From an uncultured bacterium (GTDB lineage: Bacteria; Cyanobacteriota; Vampirovibrionia; Gastranaerophilales; Gastranaerophilaceae), in assembly GCA_902788345.1 (NCBI GenBank), contig CADAJP010000001.1, forward strand, positions 89,795-153,794: a DNA stretch of 64,000 nucleotides, read 5' to 3'. Positions 56,468 through 64,000 of this stretch are shown piece by piece. Position 1 is the stretch's first letter. Each line of letters starts with the position of its first letter. The position numbers and the translations under genes were made by a program. The notes under the pieces were generated by a model. That model was not told where the DNA came from, did not search any database, and saw nothing but the letters and a program-made list of their open reading frames with translations.

Positions 56468-57109
56468 ATGTCAGTTGATGAAAGAAAGCTAAGAGATTAT
56501 AAAGATTTAATCGAAATTATTGCAAAAGTGGAGTATCAGAAATTCTCAAGTTCCCATTTGATTGAATTGCCGGAACTTGTTAATATCGGTACACATGCTC
56601 TTTATATTCTTTTTAAAAATAATCCGCCTGAAAAATATAATAATACCTACTTATCAACTGCAATAAAGTGGGCTATTCGCAACGAAGTGCGCAGAAGATA
56701 TAAATGGTACACTTTAAAAAATAAAAAACTGGACGATGTTCCTGTTGATGATTCTGATAATCCAAATACGGATTGTGATAATGACCCTGTAGAAATAAGA
56801 GCAGAGGTTTATAAAAATATTCTTTCTATTGATGAATTGCAAGACGGCGAAGTTCCTACACAGATAAAATCTGATACAAGAAGTCCTGAGGAAGATGTTG
56901 TTTATACCGAACTTAAAACAGGTATTCTTGAAGCTTTACAGAAACTTCCTCCGAGAGAAAAAGAATTTATTGAATGTAAATTTATTAAAGATAAGAAATT
57001 AAGGGAAATTGCACTGGAATATAACATATCACAGTCAAGAATTTCAAGAATAATTCAGTCCGGATTGGACAGAATAAAAAAAGATTTGGCTAAACAGGGG
57101 ATAATATAA
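56468..57109 (+). CDS. Sigma-70-family factor (FliA/WhiG-like, group 3)
   Basis: A 213-residue sigma factor. Region 2 lies at about residues 20-85 (LPELVNIGTHALYILF, YLSTAIKWAIRNEVRRRYKW). A polar acidic linker (about 90-130) replaces most of region 3. Region 4 is at about 155-210 (LPPREKEFIECKFIKDKKLR, EYNISQSRISRIIQSGLDRI). It is larger than ECF factors and lacks region 1. It is a candidate reader of the recurrent bipartite promoter. Its stop directly abuts the gcvPB start. Confidence 0.88.
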   Translation: MSVDERKLRDYKDLIEIIAKVEYQKFSSSHLIELPELVNIGTHALYILFKNNPPEKYNNTYLSTAIKWAIRNEVRRRYKWYTLKNKKLDDVPVDDSDNPNTDCDNDPVEIRAEVYKNILSIDELQDGEVPTQIKSDTRSPEEDVVYTELKTGILEALQKLPPREKEFIECKFIKDKKLREIALEYNISQSRISRIIQSGLDRIKKDLAKQGII

Positions 57110-58537
57110 ATGAATTTAATATTTGAGAAGAGCACCGGCTCTGACGGTATTAATTTAACTGATAAAACTGATAATATTGATTTTATTCCATCAGAGTTTT
57201 TGCGTAATAAAACTGTTGGTTTACCCCAATTGTCCGAACTTGAGGTTATGCGCCATTATAAAGAATTATCTGATATGAATTTTTGTATTGAAAAAGGCTT
57301 TTATCCTCTGGGTTCCTGCACAATGAAATATAACCCGAAAGTTAACGAATTATTATCTTCGCTTGAAGGTTTTAATATCCATCCTGATGTTAAAGACGAA
57401 GATGCTCAAGGATGTTTGGAATTGATGTATAATCTTGGCAATGCGTTACTTGAAATTACGGGTATGGATGCTCTGACACTCCAACCTTCTGCCGGAGCTC
57501 ATGGCGAAATGACCGGTATGATGATAATAAGAAAATATTTTGACACAATCGGTCAGGCTCGTAAAAAAGTTATTATACCTGATTCAGCACATGGCACAAA
57601 TCCTGCAAGTGCAAAAATGGCAGGATTTGATATTTTAGAAATTAAGTCAAATTCTAAAGGTCAGGTTGATATTGATGCTTTAAAGCACGTGTTAGACGAA
57701 GATGTTGCCGCAATTATGATGACAAATCCTAATACGCTTGGAATTTTCGAAGAAAATGTTTCTGAAATTTCAAAATTGATGCACGATAACGGTTCATTGC
57801 TTTACTATGACGGGGCTAATTTTAATGCAATTATGGGTTATACGAATCCGAAGCTTATGGGGTTTGATGTAGTGCATCTTAATTTACATAAGACTTTTTC
57901 AACTCCTCATGGCGGAGGCGGACCGGGAGCAGGTGTGGTTGCGGTTTGTGAAAAGTTAAAAGATTATTTACCTGTACCGATAGTTGATTGTGCAGATGGT
58001 AAATATTACAGAAATTATAATGTATCTAATACAATCGGTAATGTAAAAGATTATTTTGGGAATTTTTCAGTTCTTGTTAAAGCTTACGCATATATTCTTA
58101 TGATGGGTAAAAATTTGAAGTGTGTATCTGAAAATGCCGTTTTAAATGCGAATTATTTAAAAGAAAATTTGAAAAAATATTATAATTTACCTTATGATGA
58201 ACCGTGTATGCACGAATTTGTCATCACAGGGGAAACTCAAAAAGAACAAAATGGTGTTTCAACCCTGCATATTGCAAAAGCTTTAATGGATGAAAATGCT
58301 CATCCGCCTACGGTTTATTTCCCTCTGATTGTCCATGAGGCAATGATGATTGAACCGACAGAGTCTGAAAATAAACAAAGACTTGACGATTTTATAAATT
58401 CTATGGTTAAAATTGCTCAGGAATGTAAAAATAATCCTCAGGGGGTGCTTGATGCTCCACATTCTACCCCTGTGAAAAAGATTGATGAAGTGCTGGCAGC
58501 GCGTCATCCTGACTTAAATTATAAAATATGTGAATAA
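57110..58537 (+). CDS. gcvPB: Glycine dehydrogenase (decarboxylating) subunit 2
   Basis: A 475-residue PLP subunit of the two-chain P protein of the glycine cleavage system. The PLP lysine is in NLHKTFSTPHGGGGPGAGV. FYPLGSCTMKYNPKVNE, QPSAGAHGEMTGM and DSAHGTNPASA are diagnostic. The partner subunit GcvPA and the T and H proteins are not in the window; lipA at 19512 would lipoylate the H protein. It begins directly after the sigma-factor stop codon and belongs to its operon. Confidence 0.96.
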   Translation: MNLIFEKSTGSDGINLTDKTDNIDFIPSEFLRNKTVGLPQLSELEVMRHYKELSDMNFCIEKGFYPLGSCTMKYNPKVNELLSSLEGFNIHPDVKDEDAQGCLELMYNLGNALLEITGMDALTLQPSAGAHGEMTGMMIIRKYFDTIGQARKKVIIPDSAHGTNPASAKMAGFDILEIKSNSKGQVDIDALKHVLDEDVAAIMMTNPNTLGIFEENVSEISKLMHDNGSLLYYDGANFNAIMGYTNPKLMGFDVVHLNLHKTFSTPHGGGGPGAGVVAVCEKLKDYLPVPIVDCADGKYYRNYNVSNTIGNVKDYFGNFSVLVKAYAYILMMGKNLKCVSENAVLNANYLKENLKKYYNLPYDEPCMHEFVITGETQKEQNGVSTLHIAKALMDENAHPPTVYFPLIVHEAMMIEPTESENKQRLDDFINSMVKIAQECKNNPQGVLDAPHSTPVKKIDEVLAARHPDLNYKICE

Positions 58538-58557
58538 GTTAAAATTGAGATATAAAT

Positions 58558-59682
58558 ATGACAAATAAAGAAGAAAATAAAAAAATAAAAGTATCGTTTC
58601 CGCATATGGGAACCGTTTGTTATGCCTGGGCTGCGGCATTAAGAATAATAGGCTGTGAACCTTATATTGAACCTTATACAAGTAAAAAGACTCTTTCGCT
58701 TGGCACGAAACATTCCCCTGAAGCTATATGTATTCCTTATAAGTTAATTCTCGGGAATTTAATAGAAGCAATAGAAGGCGGAACGGACTATGTTGCAATG
58801 ATTACATCCCCGGGGTGCTGCAGATTGGGTGAATATGGAAAATGTATTGAAAATGCGCTTACTGATTTAGGTTACAAGGCTAATTATATTGAAATGCAGT
58901 TGTATGATGGTATAAAAGGTATGTATAATTTTTTAAAAGCAGTAAGCGGTAAAAATGCTCCGTTTTTATTTTTAAGAGCCATTACAATTGCGATAATAAA
59001 GGCATTTTTGCTTGACAGTCTTGAAACCCGTTTGTCATATTGCAGAGCAAGAGAAATTAATTTTGGGGATTCTGAAAAACATTATAAAAATTCTCTAAAA
59101 ATTATTGATTCATACGATACGATTAAAGGCTTGAAAAAGGCTTCAAAAGAAGTTGATCAGGAAATGAATAAGATTGAGCTTGATTTAAAACGAGAAGTTT
59201 TACATGTTGATATTACGGGTGAAATTTATGTTGTAAATGATGAATTTTCAAATCAAAATATTGAGCGAGAACTTGGCAGAATGGGGGTTCAGGTTCGCAG
59301 GAGCCTTACACTGACCAGCTTTTTAAAAGATGCAATTATTCCAAAATTATTCAGAAAAGGTGAAACTCATTTGCAAAGAGCTTTCAGACTTGCAAAACCG
59401 TATTTGATGCGTGATATTGGCGGTGATTCACTTGAATGTGTTTCTGATGTTGTTTATGCTCAGGAAAAAGGTGCTGACGGAATTATTCATCTCAGTCCGT
59501 TTACCTGTATGCCGGAAATTATGTCACAAAATATTTTCCCTGCAATGAGAGAAGATTGTGATATTCCTATTTTGGCTCTGATTATGGATGAACAAACCGG
59601 CCGTGCCGGATATATTACAAGAATTGAGGCTTTTGTCGATTTGATGAGAAGAAGAAAAAGAAGGTTACAAAATCAGTCATAA
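58558..59682 (+). CDS. 2-hydroxyacyl-CoA dehydratase-like protein (COG3581 type)
   Basis: A 374-residue protein of the family related to the BadF/HgdC-linked dehydratase component (DUF2229/COG3581). Typical segments are FPHMGTVCYAWAAALRIIGC, SPEAICIPYKLILGN, ITSPGCCRLGEYGKC and IHLSPFTCMPEIMSQNIFP, with conserved cysteines for a 4Fe-4S cluster. In other bacteria it occurs with a BadF-type ATPase activator, but none is adjacent here. The substrate is unknown. It lies 20 nt after gcvPB. Confidence 0.8.
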   Translation: MTNKEENKKIKVSFPHMGTVCYAWAAALRIIGCEPYIEPYTSKKTLSLGTKHSPEAICIPYKLILGNLIEAIEGGTDYVAMITSPGCCRLGEYGKCIENALTDLGYKANYIEMQLYDGIKGMYNFLKAVSGKNAPFLFLRAITIAIIKAFLLDSLETRLSYCRAREINFGDSEKHYKNSLKIIDSYDTIKGLKKASKEVDQEMNKIELDLKREVLHVDITGEIYVVNDEFSNQNIERELGRMGVQVRRSLTLTSFLKDAIIPKLFRKGETHLQRAFRLAKPYLMRDIGGDSLECVSDVVYAQEKGADGIIHLSPFTCMPEIMSQNIFPAMREDCDIPILALIMDEQTGRAGYITRIEAFVDLMRRRKRRLQNQS

Positions 59683-59688
59683 ATCGTG

Positions 59689-59694
59689 TATAAT
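59689..59694 (+). promoter_or_regulatory. Probable internal promoter -10
   Basis: TATAAT preceded by TG lies just after the stop of the dehydratase-like gene. Transcription would begin about 12-15 nt before the ATG at 59713, leaving AAGG in the leader. Confidence 0.4.
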
Positions 59695-59712
59695 GACTTT
59701 AAGGTACGACCC

Positions 59713-60474
59713 ATGCTAAAGTTGATATTTTCAAATTTTAAAATAACAAATAACAGTATAATTCTTGCGACTCCGATGGTGTTGTTCATGTTTATTACGG
59801 TTTTATACGCGTCTTTTATTGCAACACATGCAAGAACTGTGAATTTGGCATTGTTTTCATTTTTGACTTTGCTTGTTATGGTGTGCGGTCTTCTTGCCGG
59901 TTGGTTTTATATGGTTAAAAAAACTTTGCAGTTAAACGGGCGTACTTTTGTTTATGAAAATGACAGAATTAATGCTTTAAAAGACCTTATGTTATCTTTG
60001 CCTAAAGGTGTCGGGCGCTTATTTGGTTCTTTCTTGGGATTTGTGACAATTTCTATGTTTGTTACTGTCATTTTTTACTATATGACTGTTGATTTTATAC
60101 CGCCTGCAAAACTGCAAATTGTTGCAGATTATTTGTATCTGCCAAATTATATTGCGGCATTATTGTTTTTAATATCTTCCGTTTTGTCATTTTTTGGTAT
60201 GTTGTGGATCCCTGAAATTGTATATTGTGAAAAAAATGCGTTTCTTGCTTTAAAAAATTCTCTAATAAAGACATTTAAAACTTTTCCAAGAACTTTAGCT
60301 TTGTATTTGTTTGTATATTTAATAAATTTTGTTACTCATTATTCAATACAATTTTTCTCAACAAACCCTTATGTAGTATTTCTTTTACTTGTTTTATATT
60401 ATTATTCAATATTGTTTATTGTAATTTTGGTGTTTAGGTATTATGAGCAATACTTCCTCAAAAATGAAGATTAA
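59713..60474 (+). CDS. Polytopic membrane protein, unknown
   Basis: A 253-residue integral membrane protein with about six hydrophobic segments (for example residues 20-40, 45-70, 105-130, 150-172 and 205-240). Charged loops lie between. The layout resembles bacterial DUF975 or glycerophosphoryl-diesterase-like membrane domains, but no motif fixes it. I start at the ATG at 59713 with AAGG upstream; an in-frame GTG at 59686 lies inside the -10 region. The end overlaps miaA by 32 nt. Confidence 0.65.
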   Translation: MLKLIFSNFKITNNSIILATPMVLFMFITVLYASFIATHARTVNLALFSFLTLLVMVCGLLAGWFYMVKKTLQLNGRTFVYENDRINALKDLMLSLPKGVGRLFGSFLGFVTISMFVTVIFYYMTVDFIPPAKLQIVADYLYLPNYIAALLFLISSVLSFFGMLWIPEIVYCEKNAFLALKNSLIKTFKTFPRTLALYLFVYLINFVTHYSIQFFSTNPYVVFLLLVLYYYSILFIVILVFRYYEQYFLKNED

Positions 60475-61330
60475 GGTTATTGCTGTTGTAGGTGCGACTG
60501 CAAGCGGAAAAACTAAGTATTCTATTGAACTTGCCAAAAAGATTAACGGCGAAATTGTTTCTGCGGATTCAAGGCTGGTATATAAAGGATTTGATATAGG
60601 AACTGCTAAGCCTACGACTGATGAAATGGAGGGTATTCCTCATTATATGATTGATATTGTAGAGCCCGAAGTTGATTATTCTGCAGGCTTGTATAAAACT
60701 CGTGCAACTGAAGTGATTTGTGATATTGCGTCAAGAGGAAAGGTGCCAATAGTTGCAGGCGGTACAGGTCTTTATATTGATATTCTTTTAAAAAATTTTG
60801 ATTTACCTGAGATTGAGCCTGATGTATCTTTAAGAAATGAGTTGTCAGCTTATTCTTCCGCAGAGTTGTATTCAATTTTGCTATCAAAAGATCCTGAAGG
60901 TGCTTTGACAATTGAACCTAATGATAAAAAGAAAATTATTCGTGCTATTGAAATTATTAATTCAACCGGTAAATCTCTTTCTCTTTCAAGGGGAGTTAGT
61001 GAAAGTCCTTTTGAAGTCGAGTGGATAGGGTGCAATTACCCAAGAGATGTTCTTTATGAACGAATAAATAAGAGAGTCGATAAAATGCTTGAGGATGGTC
61101 TTATTGACGAAGTAAGGGCATTGTTGAAAAAACATGGCAGAATATACAATTTAATCAATACTATCGGTTATAAAGAGATAATTCAGTATTTAGACGGTGC
61201 TATGTCTTTAGATGATAGTGTTGAACTTTTAAAGCAAAATACACGCAAATATGCAAAACGCCAGCTTACTTGGTTTAGAAAAAATGACAAAATTAAGTGG
61301 AGTGTTTTTCCTGACAAATTAAAAAGATAA
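60443..61330 (+). CDS. miaA: tRNA dimethylallyltransferase
   Basis: A 295-residue MiaA that adds a dimethylallyl group to A37 of tRNAs reading UNN codons. Walker A is GATASGKTKYSIELAKK. VSADSRLVYKGFDIGTAKP, VAGGTGLYIDIL, NTIGYKEIIQYLDG and RKYAKRQLTWFRK are diagnostic. An ATG at 60464 would remove the overlap with the preceding gene, but the 60443 start is also plausible. The lipid donor would come from the MEP pathway (ispF at 43841). Confidence 0.95.
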   Translation: MSNTSSKMKIKVIAVVGATASGKTKYSIELAKKINGEIVSADSRLVYKGFDIGTAKPTTDEMEGIPHYMIDIVEPEVDYSAGLYKTRATEVICDIASRGKVPIVAGGTGLYIDILLKNFDLPEIEPDVSLRNELSAYSSAELYSILLSKDPEGALTIEPNDKKKIIRAIEIINSTGKSLSLSRGVSESPFEVEWIGCNYPRDVLYERINKRVDKMLEDGLIDEVRALLKKHGRIYNLINTIGYKEIIQYLDGAMSLDDSVELLKQNTRKYAKRQLTWFRKNDKIKWSVFPDKLKR

Positions 61331-61331
61331 T

Positions 61332-61775
61332 TTATAATTTCACTTTTGCAACTGCTTTAAATACTGTTTGTTTATCATTATCAACTGATACTTGCGGTGC
61401 GTGTGCTTCGTGAGGGTATAATACAACAAAATTCGTACCGTCAAGTTCTATAAAGTTACCGTTAACATCTTCTTTAAAAAACTCAATGTCTTTTTCACTG
61501 TTGTATTCAATATCAGTTGTAAGATGCTCTTTATCTTTATAATAAATTTTTTCTTTGCCTGAAATCAATAATTGTATATCTGCATATTTTTGGTGTGCTT
61601 CGTATTTCGCATTGTTTAGAGGTTTTGTTTGATAGCTTTCAAGATTAATATAATTCCCTGCCGATAATTCATGTCTTCCCGCAGAAGCTAAATTTGTGAG
61701 TGTTTTAATATATTCTCTTATTTCGAGTGGAATATTTGTATATAAATCAATATTTTTGATTTTATCTGTAATCAT
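61332..61775 (-). CDS. YhcH/YjgK/YiaL-family protein
   Basis: A 147-residue cupin-like protein of the DUF386 family. It shows YEAHQKYADIQLLISGKEKI with the conserved histidine and aspartate, and LYPHEAHAPQVSV near the end with the second histidine pair. Members are linked to sialic acid or sugar anomer metabolism in other bacteria, with a metal site. There is no sugar-catabolism gene beside it here. It follows the prepilin gene by 8 nt and ends 1 bp from miaA. Confidence 0.88.
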   Translation of the reverse strand: MITDKIKNIDLYTNIPLEIREYIKTLTNLASAGRHELSAGNYINLESYQTKPLNNAKYEAHQKYADIQLLISGKEKIYYKDKEHLTTDIEYNSEKDIEFFKEDVNGNFIELDGTNFVVLYPHEAHAPQVSVDNDKQTVFKAVAKVKL

Positions 61776-61783
61776 TTATTTAC

Positions 61784-63907
61784 CTATAAGAATTTAATTT
61801 TATTTTTTACATGTACATAGCATCTGTGCTTCCAGCAAGGATTATCGTTAGAATAAATATATTTATCAATTTTATCGTACTTCTGTCCGCCTTTAAATTT
61901 TGTACCAAGGTTTTGACAGTATGGCGTGAAAGCACTTACCTGAAGTGCGAAACATTGAGCTCTTGCGTAAGGAATTGAACTATATATTACTTGTTTTCGT
62001 CTTACTCCGTCAACAATATCAAAATAATATACATCAGAACTCAAAGCCGAACTGTTACCCCCCTGATATAAACTTATATCAGCTTTTGAAGCATTTAACG
62101 GGTACCCTGCATAAACTAAACCGTTTGAACTTACATAGAACGGAAATACATCTTTCCACAATGTACCGCCGCCTTGTCCGGTATCTTTTTCACCGGTTAT
62201 GTCAACAAATACAGTAAAACCATCTATTGCATAAACTCTTGGTTCTCTTAAATAGGTGTTTCCGGCATATATTTTTTGTAAGTCTTCATAATTTCTTGTT
62301 GGGCAGCAGCTTCTTGCATCGGCAAGTTTTGCGGCACTATTGCCTGCTTCAACCGTAAAACAATGGTTTCCGCTTTGGCAAAAATAGTTCGTTTCGCCTG
62401 CTGCATCACACTCTGCTTTAGTGTAAACTTTTCTGTCAACACAGGCATTTATATCAGGAGTGTAGTCTGTAGGATTGAATGATAAACCTGCAATTGATGC
62501 TACTTTATCGCCCATAATCCACAGTTTTAAACCATTTGAAAATGTGATATTAGGTTTAATATTATCAAATGCGCCTTGTACTGCCTGTGCCGATAAGTAT
62601 GGTTTGCCTCCTGCTGTTATTGCATTATACAGTTCCTGATTGTATGAAATTGGATCAATTCCTCCCTCAAAAGATTTAACATCATTGAAGGTGTTACAAT
62701 TGCTGTATGAAACGTTATAATTATCATTGATTAATTCGCAGAATCTTTTTGCTTTGGTAATAGGAGGGTTAACTACACAAACATTTGAAACTTCATCCAA
62801 ATGGTAGCCTGTTGGACAAACAATTGGTTCTATAAGCTGACAAGATGTCATATTTTCTGCGTTATCAGGTTTAAAACCTTGTGCACAGGCACAGTGACCA
62901 ATTGTTCTGCTGTAATATGAATTTTCAGGACAACAAGTCCCTGTTTCTTCATTGTATGCTCCTACTTTACATCCTCCGGAGATACAATTGCCATCAGCAT
63001 CTGCATACGCAACATTTCCGGTTGACGGAGTAGGACAGCATATACTCGGGTGGTTTACAGCCCGCTCAGGATTCATTCCGTTGCAAGAACATCCTGAAAG
63101 ATATGAGCCTATAACATTATAATAGCCAAAATTTTCGCATGTTGAAGCTGAATATGACGGGAATACCCCGTTTGATTGGTTGCCAGAAGCTGTTAAAGGA
63201 GCTGCATTATTTTCAGGAATATATACTATACATTGTCCGTACTGGGATCTGTTTCCGGCTTGGTTTAATGTGATTACCTTATATTCATACTGAACATTAT
63301 ATGCACTGTATATGTTTTTACAGTCTGTACCTACAATATTACAAAAATCTGCGGCTTCTATATCTTGACCTGCAATAATTGAATATATATCTCTTGTTGT
63401 TCCGTTGCAGGTAAATCTGCGTTTCATTCTTGTCTGATCTCTGTGAATACTGCCCGGACAATTGAAACCTGCTATTTCTTCTTCGGTAAAACCTTTACCT
63501 GCTTCATCTTTATAATCTTTAACTACATACTGATTTCCGTTACAAACTCTTGCCATTTCATATTCGTAGCTTGGAAAACTTAAAATAATAGTTCTTTGTG
63601 CATAAGCCTTTGGGGTTATTTTTTTTGAAAATAATTTATCTCCTATAAATGCAATAAGACCAGTATCATTTTCCGCATCCAGTTTGTTGTTATTGTATGC
63701 TAACGCAGGATCGCCGTAGGCAACAATTTGTGCACCCAGTTTTTCAACTGTTTTGAACCCGAGAAAATACGCATATTCTTCGGTCTTTTTCATTTGATCC
63801 ATTATAAGAGGAACGCATACGACTATTATAATACTGACAATAAGTATGCAGATTGTTAATTCAAGCAGAGAAAAGGCATTTCTCATTTTATTCTTAATAT
63901 TATTCAC
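61784..63907 (-). CDS. Large type IV prepilin-like protein with cysteine-rich middle
   Basis: A 707-residue protein with a type III (prepilin) signal. NA-FSLLELTICILIV gives cleavage after alanine, glutamate at position 5 and a hydrophobic helix. It is several times longer than ordinary pilins. The middle (about 275-385) is cysteine-rich with repeated CCP, ACAQGFKP and CPTGYHL segments like EGF-type modules. The C-terminal half is beta-rich with further cysteines. The start is GTG, with AAGGAGG 7 nt upstream. It is probably a minor pilin or adhesin displayed by a type IV pilus or type II secretion machine. A gene upstream on the same strand ends 12 nt before it. Confidence 0.82.
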   Translation of the reverse strand: MNNIKNKMRNAFSLLELTICILIVSIIIVVCVPLIMDQMKKTEEYAYFLGFKTVEKLGAQIVAYGDPALAYNNNKLDAENDTGLIAFIGDKLFSKKITPKAYAQRTIILSFPSYEYEMARVCNGNQYVVKDYKDEAGKGFTEEEIAGFNCPGSIHRDQTRMKRRFTCNGTTRDIYSIIAGQDIEAADFCNIVGTDCKNIYSAYNVQYEYKVITLNQAGNRSQYGQCIVYIPENNAAPLTASGNQSNGVFPSYSASTCENFGYYNVIGSYLSGCSCNGMNPERAVNHPSICCPTPSTGNVAYADADGNCISGGCKVGAYNEETGTCCPENSYYSRTIGHCACAQGFKPDNAENMTSCQLIEPIVCPTGYHLDEVSNVCVVNPPITKAKRFCELINDNYNVSYSNCNTFNDVKSFEGGIDPISYNQELYNAITAGGKPYLSAQAVQGAFDNIKPNITFSNGLKLWIMGDKVASIAGLSFNPTDYTPDINACVDRKVYTKAECDAAGETNYFCQSGNHCFTVEAGNSAAKLADARSCCPTRNYEDLQKIYAGNTYLREPRVYAIDGFTVFVDITGEKDTGQGGGTLWKDVFPFYVSSNGLVYAGYPLNASKADISLYQGGNSSALSSDVYYFDIVDGVRRKQVIYSSIPYARAQCFALQVSAFTPYCQNLGTKFKGGQKYDKIDKYIYSNDNPCWKHRCYVHVKNKIKFL

Positions 63908-63919
63908 TAAATGACCTCC

Positions 63920-64000
63920 TTAGTGAGTTTTTGACAGCTGTTCAATTGCTTTTTTATATTCTTCTTCTTTAGGAGCTTTTCCGTGCCATCCCGGATCATT
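63920..64000 (-). CDS. C-terminus of an unknown protein, partial
   Basis: The last 26 codons of a minus-strand gene that continues beyond the window (NDPGWHGKAPKEEEYKKAIE, then QLSKTH and stop). The frame is open to the window edge. It lies 12 nt upstream of the prepilin-like gene, so it is probably in the same operon. The fragment is too short to assign. Confidence 0.6.
   Translation of the reverse strand, partial: NDPGWHGKAPKEEEYKKAIEQLSKTH

Overview
The window is AT-rich, very densely packed DNA from a bacterium with a Gram-negative-type envelope: it has a TolC-like outer-membrane channel, an RND pump, a type IV-type prepilin and a YidC-type insertase. Gene content and protein style suggest an uncultured gut Gastranaerophilales ('Melainabacteria', class Vampirovibrionia). 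The clues are many lineage-specific short proteins with an N-terminal SFGxK-like motif, a WhiG/FliA-like sigma factor beside gcvPB, split glycine dehydrogenase, NifS/NifU, Rex and many TPR proteins. This assignment is inference; no rRNA lies in the window. I see no CRISPR array, insertion sequence, prophage or rRNA operon.

Layout. 1-9.2 kb: the 3' end of homoserine kinase, a double-length M16 peptidase, and a 1946-residue modular protein (EF-hands, LysM, a domain resembling the N-terminal lyase-like domain of class III lanthipeptide synthetases, and a C-terminal HExxH metallopeptidase). 9.3-20.4 kb: small exported proteins, two TPR proteins, dprA, topA, mtaB, a lytic transglycosylase, rex and lipA. 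20.4-27 kb: a secreted protein and a complete adaptor/RND/TolC export operon. 27-30 kb: two convergent small unknown genes, queA, yidC and tRNA-Pro with a partial duplication. 30-36.3 kb: envelope genes (LPLAT-like acyltransferase, nitrilase-family amidase, PBP4, glycosyltransferase, oxidoreductase, CDP-alcohol phosphatidyltransferase). 36-44.8 kb: dCMP deaminase, a PurH-like protein that has lost its catalytic signatures, a YjbR protein, a probable small RNA, nifS/nifU, folD, small unknowns, plsC-like and ispF. 44.8-55.5 kb: tsaE, a GAF-GGDEF cyclase, yebC, a VWA/ECF-sigma/anti-sigma operon, two unknown membrane proteins, the comM-like ATPase, dnaX and an LD-carboxypeptidase. 55.5-64 kb: a tandem Usp protein, a sigma-70-family factor leading an operon with gcvPB, a 2-hydroxyacyl-CoA dehydratase-like protein, a membrane protein and miaA; then YhcH and a 707-residue prepilin-like protein on the other strand.

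The most interesting regulatory signal is a bipartite motif, [T/G]G[A/C]AAT-N14-ATACTT[T/A]ATATA, found six times with exactly the same 20-bp register. Five copies sit just upstream of lineage-specific genes of unknown function. The sixth drives a stretch with no ORF that ends in a strong terminator, probably a small RNA. It looks like the promoter of an alternative sigma factor or a dedicated activator controlling an undescribed regulon. A second signal is a group of genes whose -10 hexamer lies exactly 6 nt before the ATG, which predicts leaderless mRNAs. Most convergent gene pairs touch or overlap at their stop codons.
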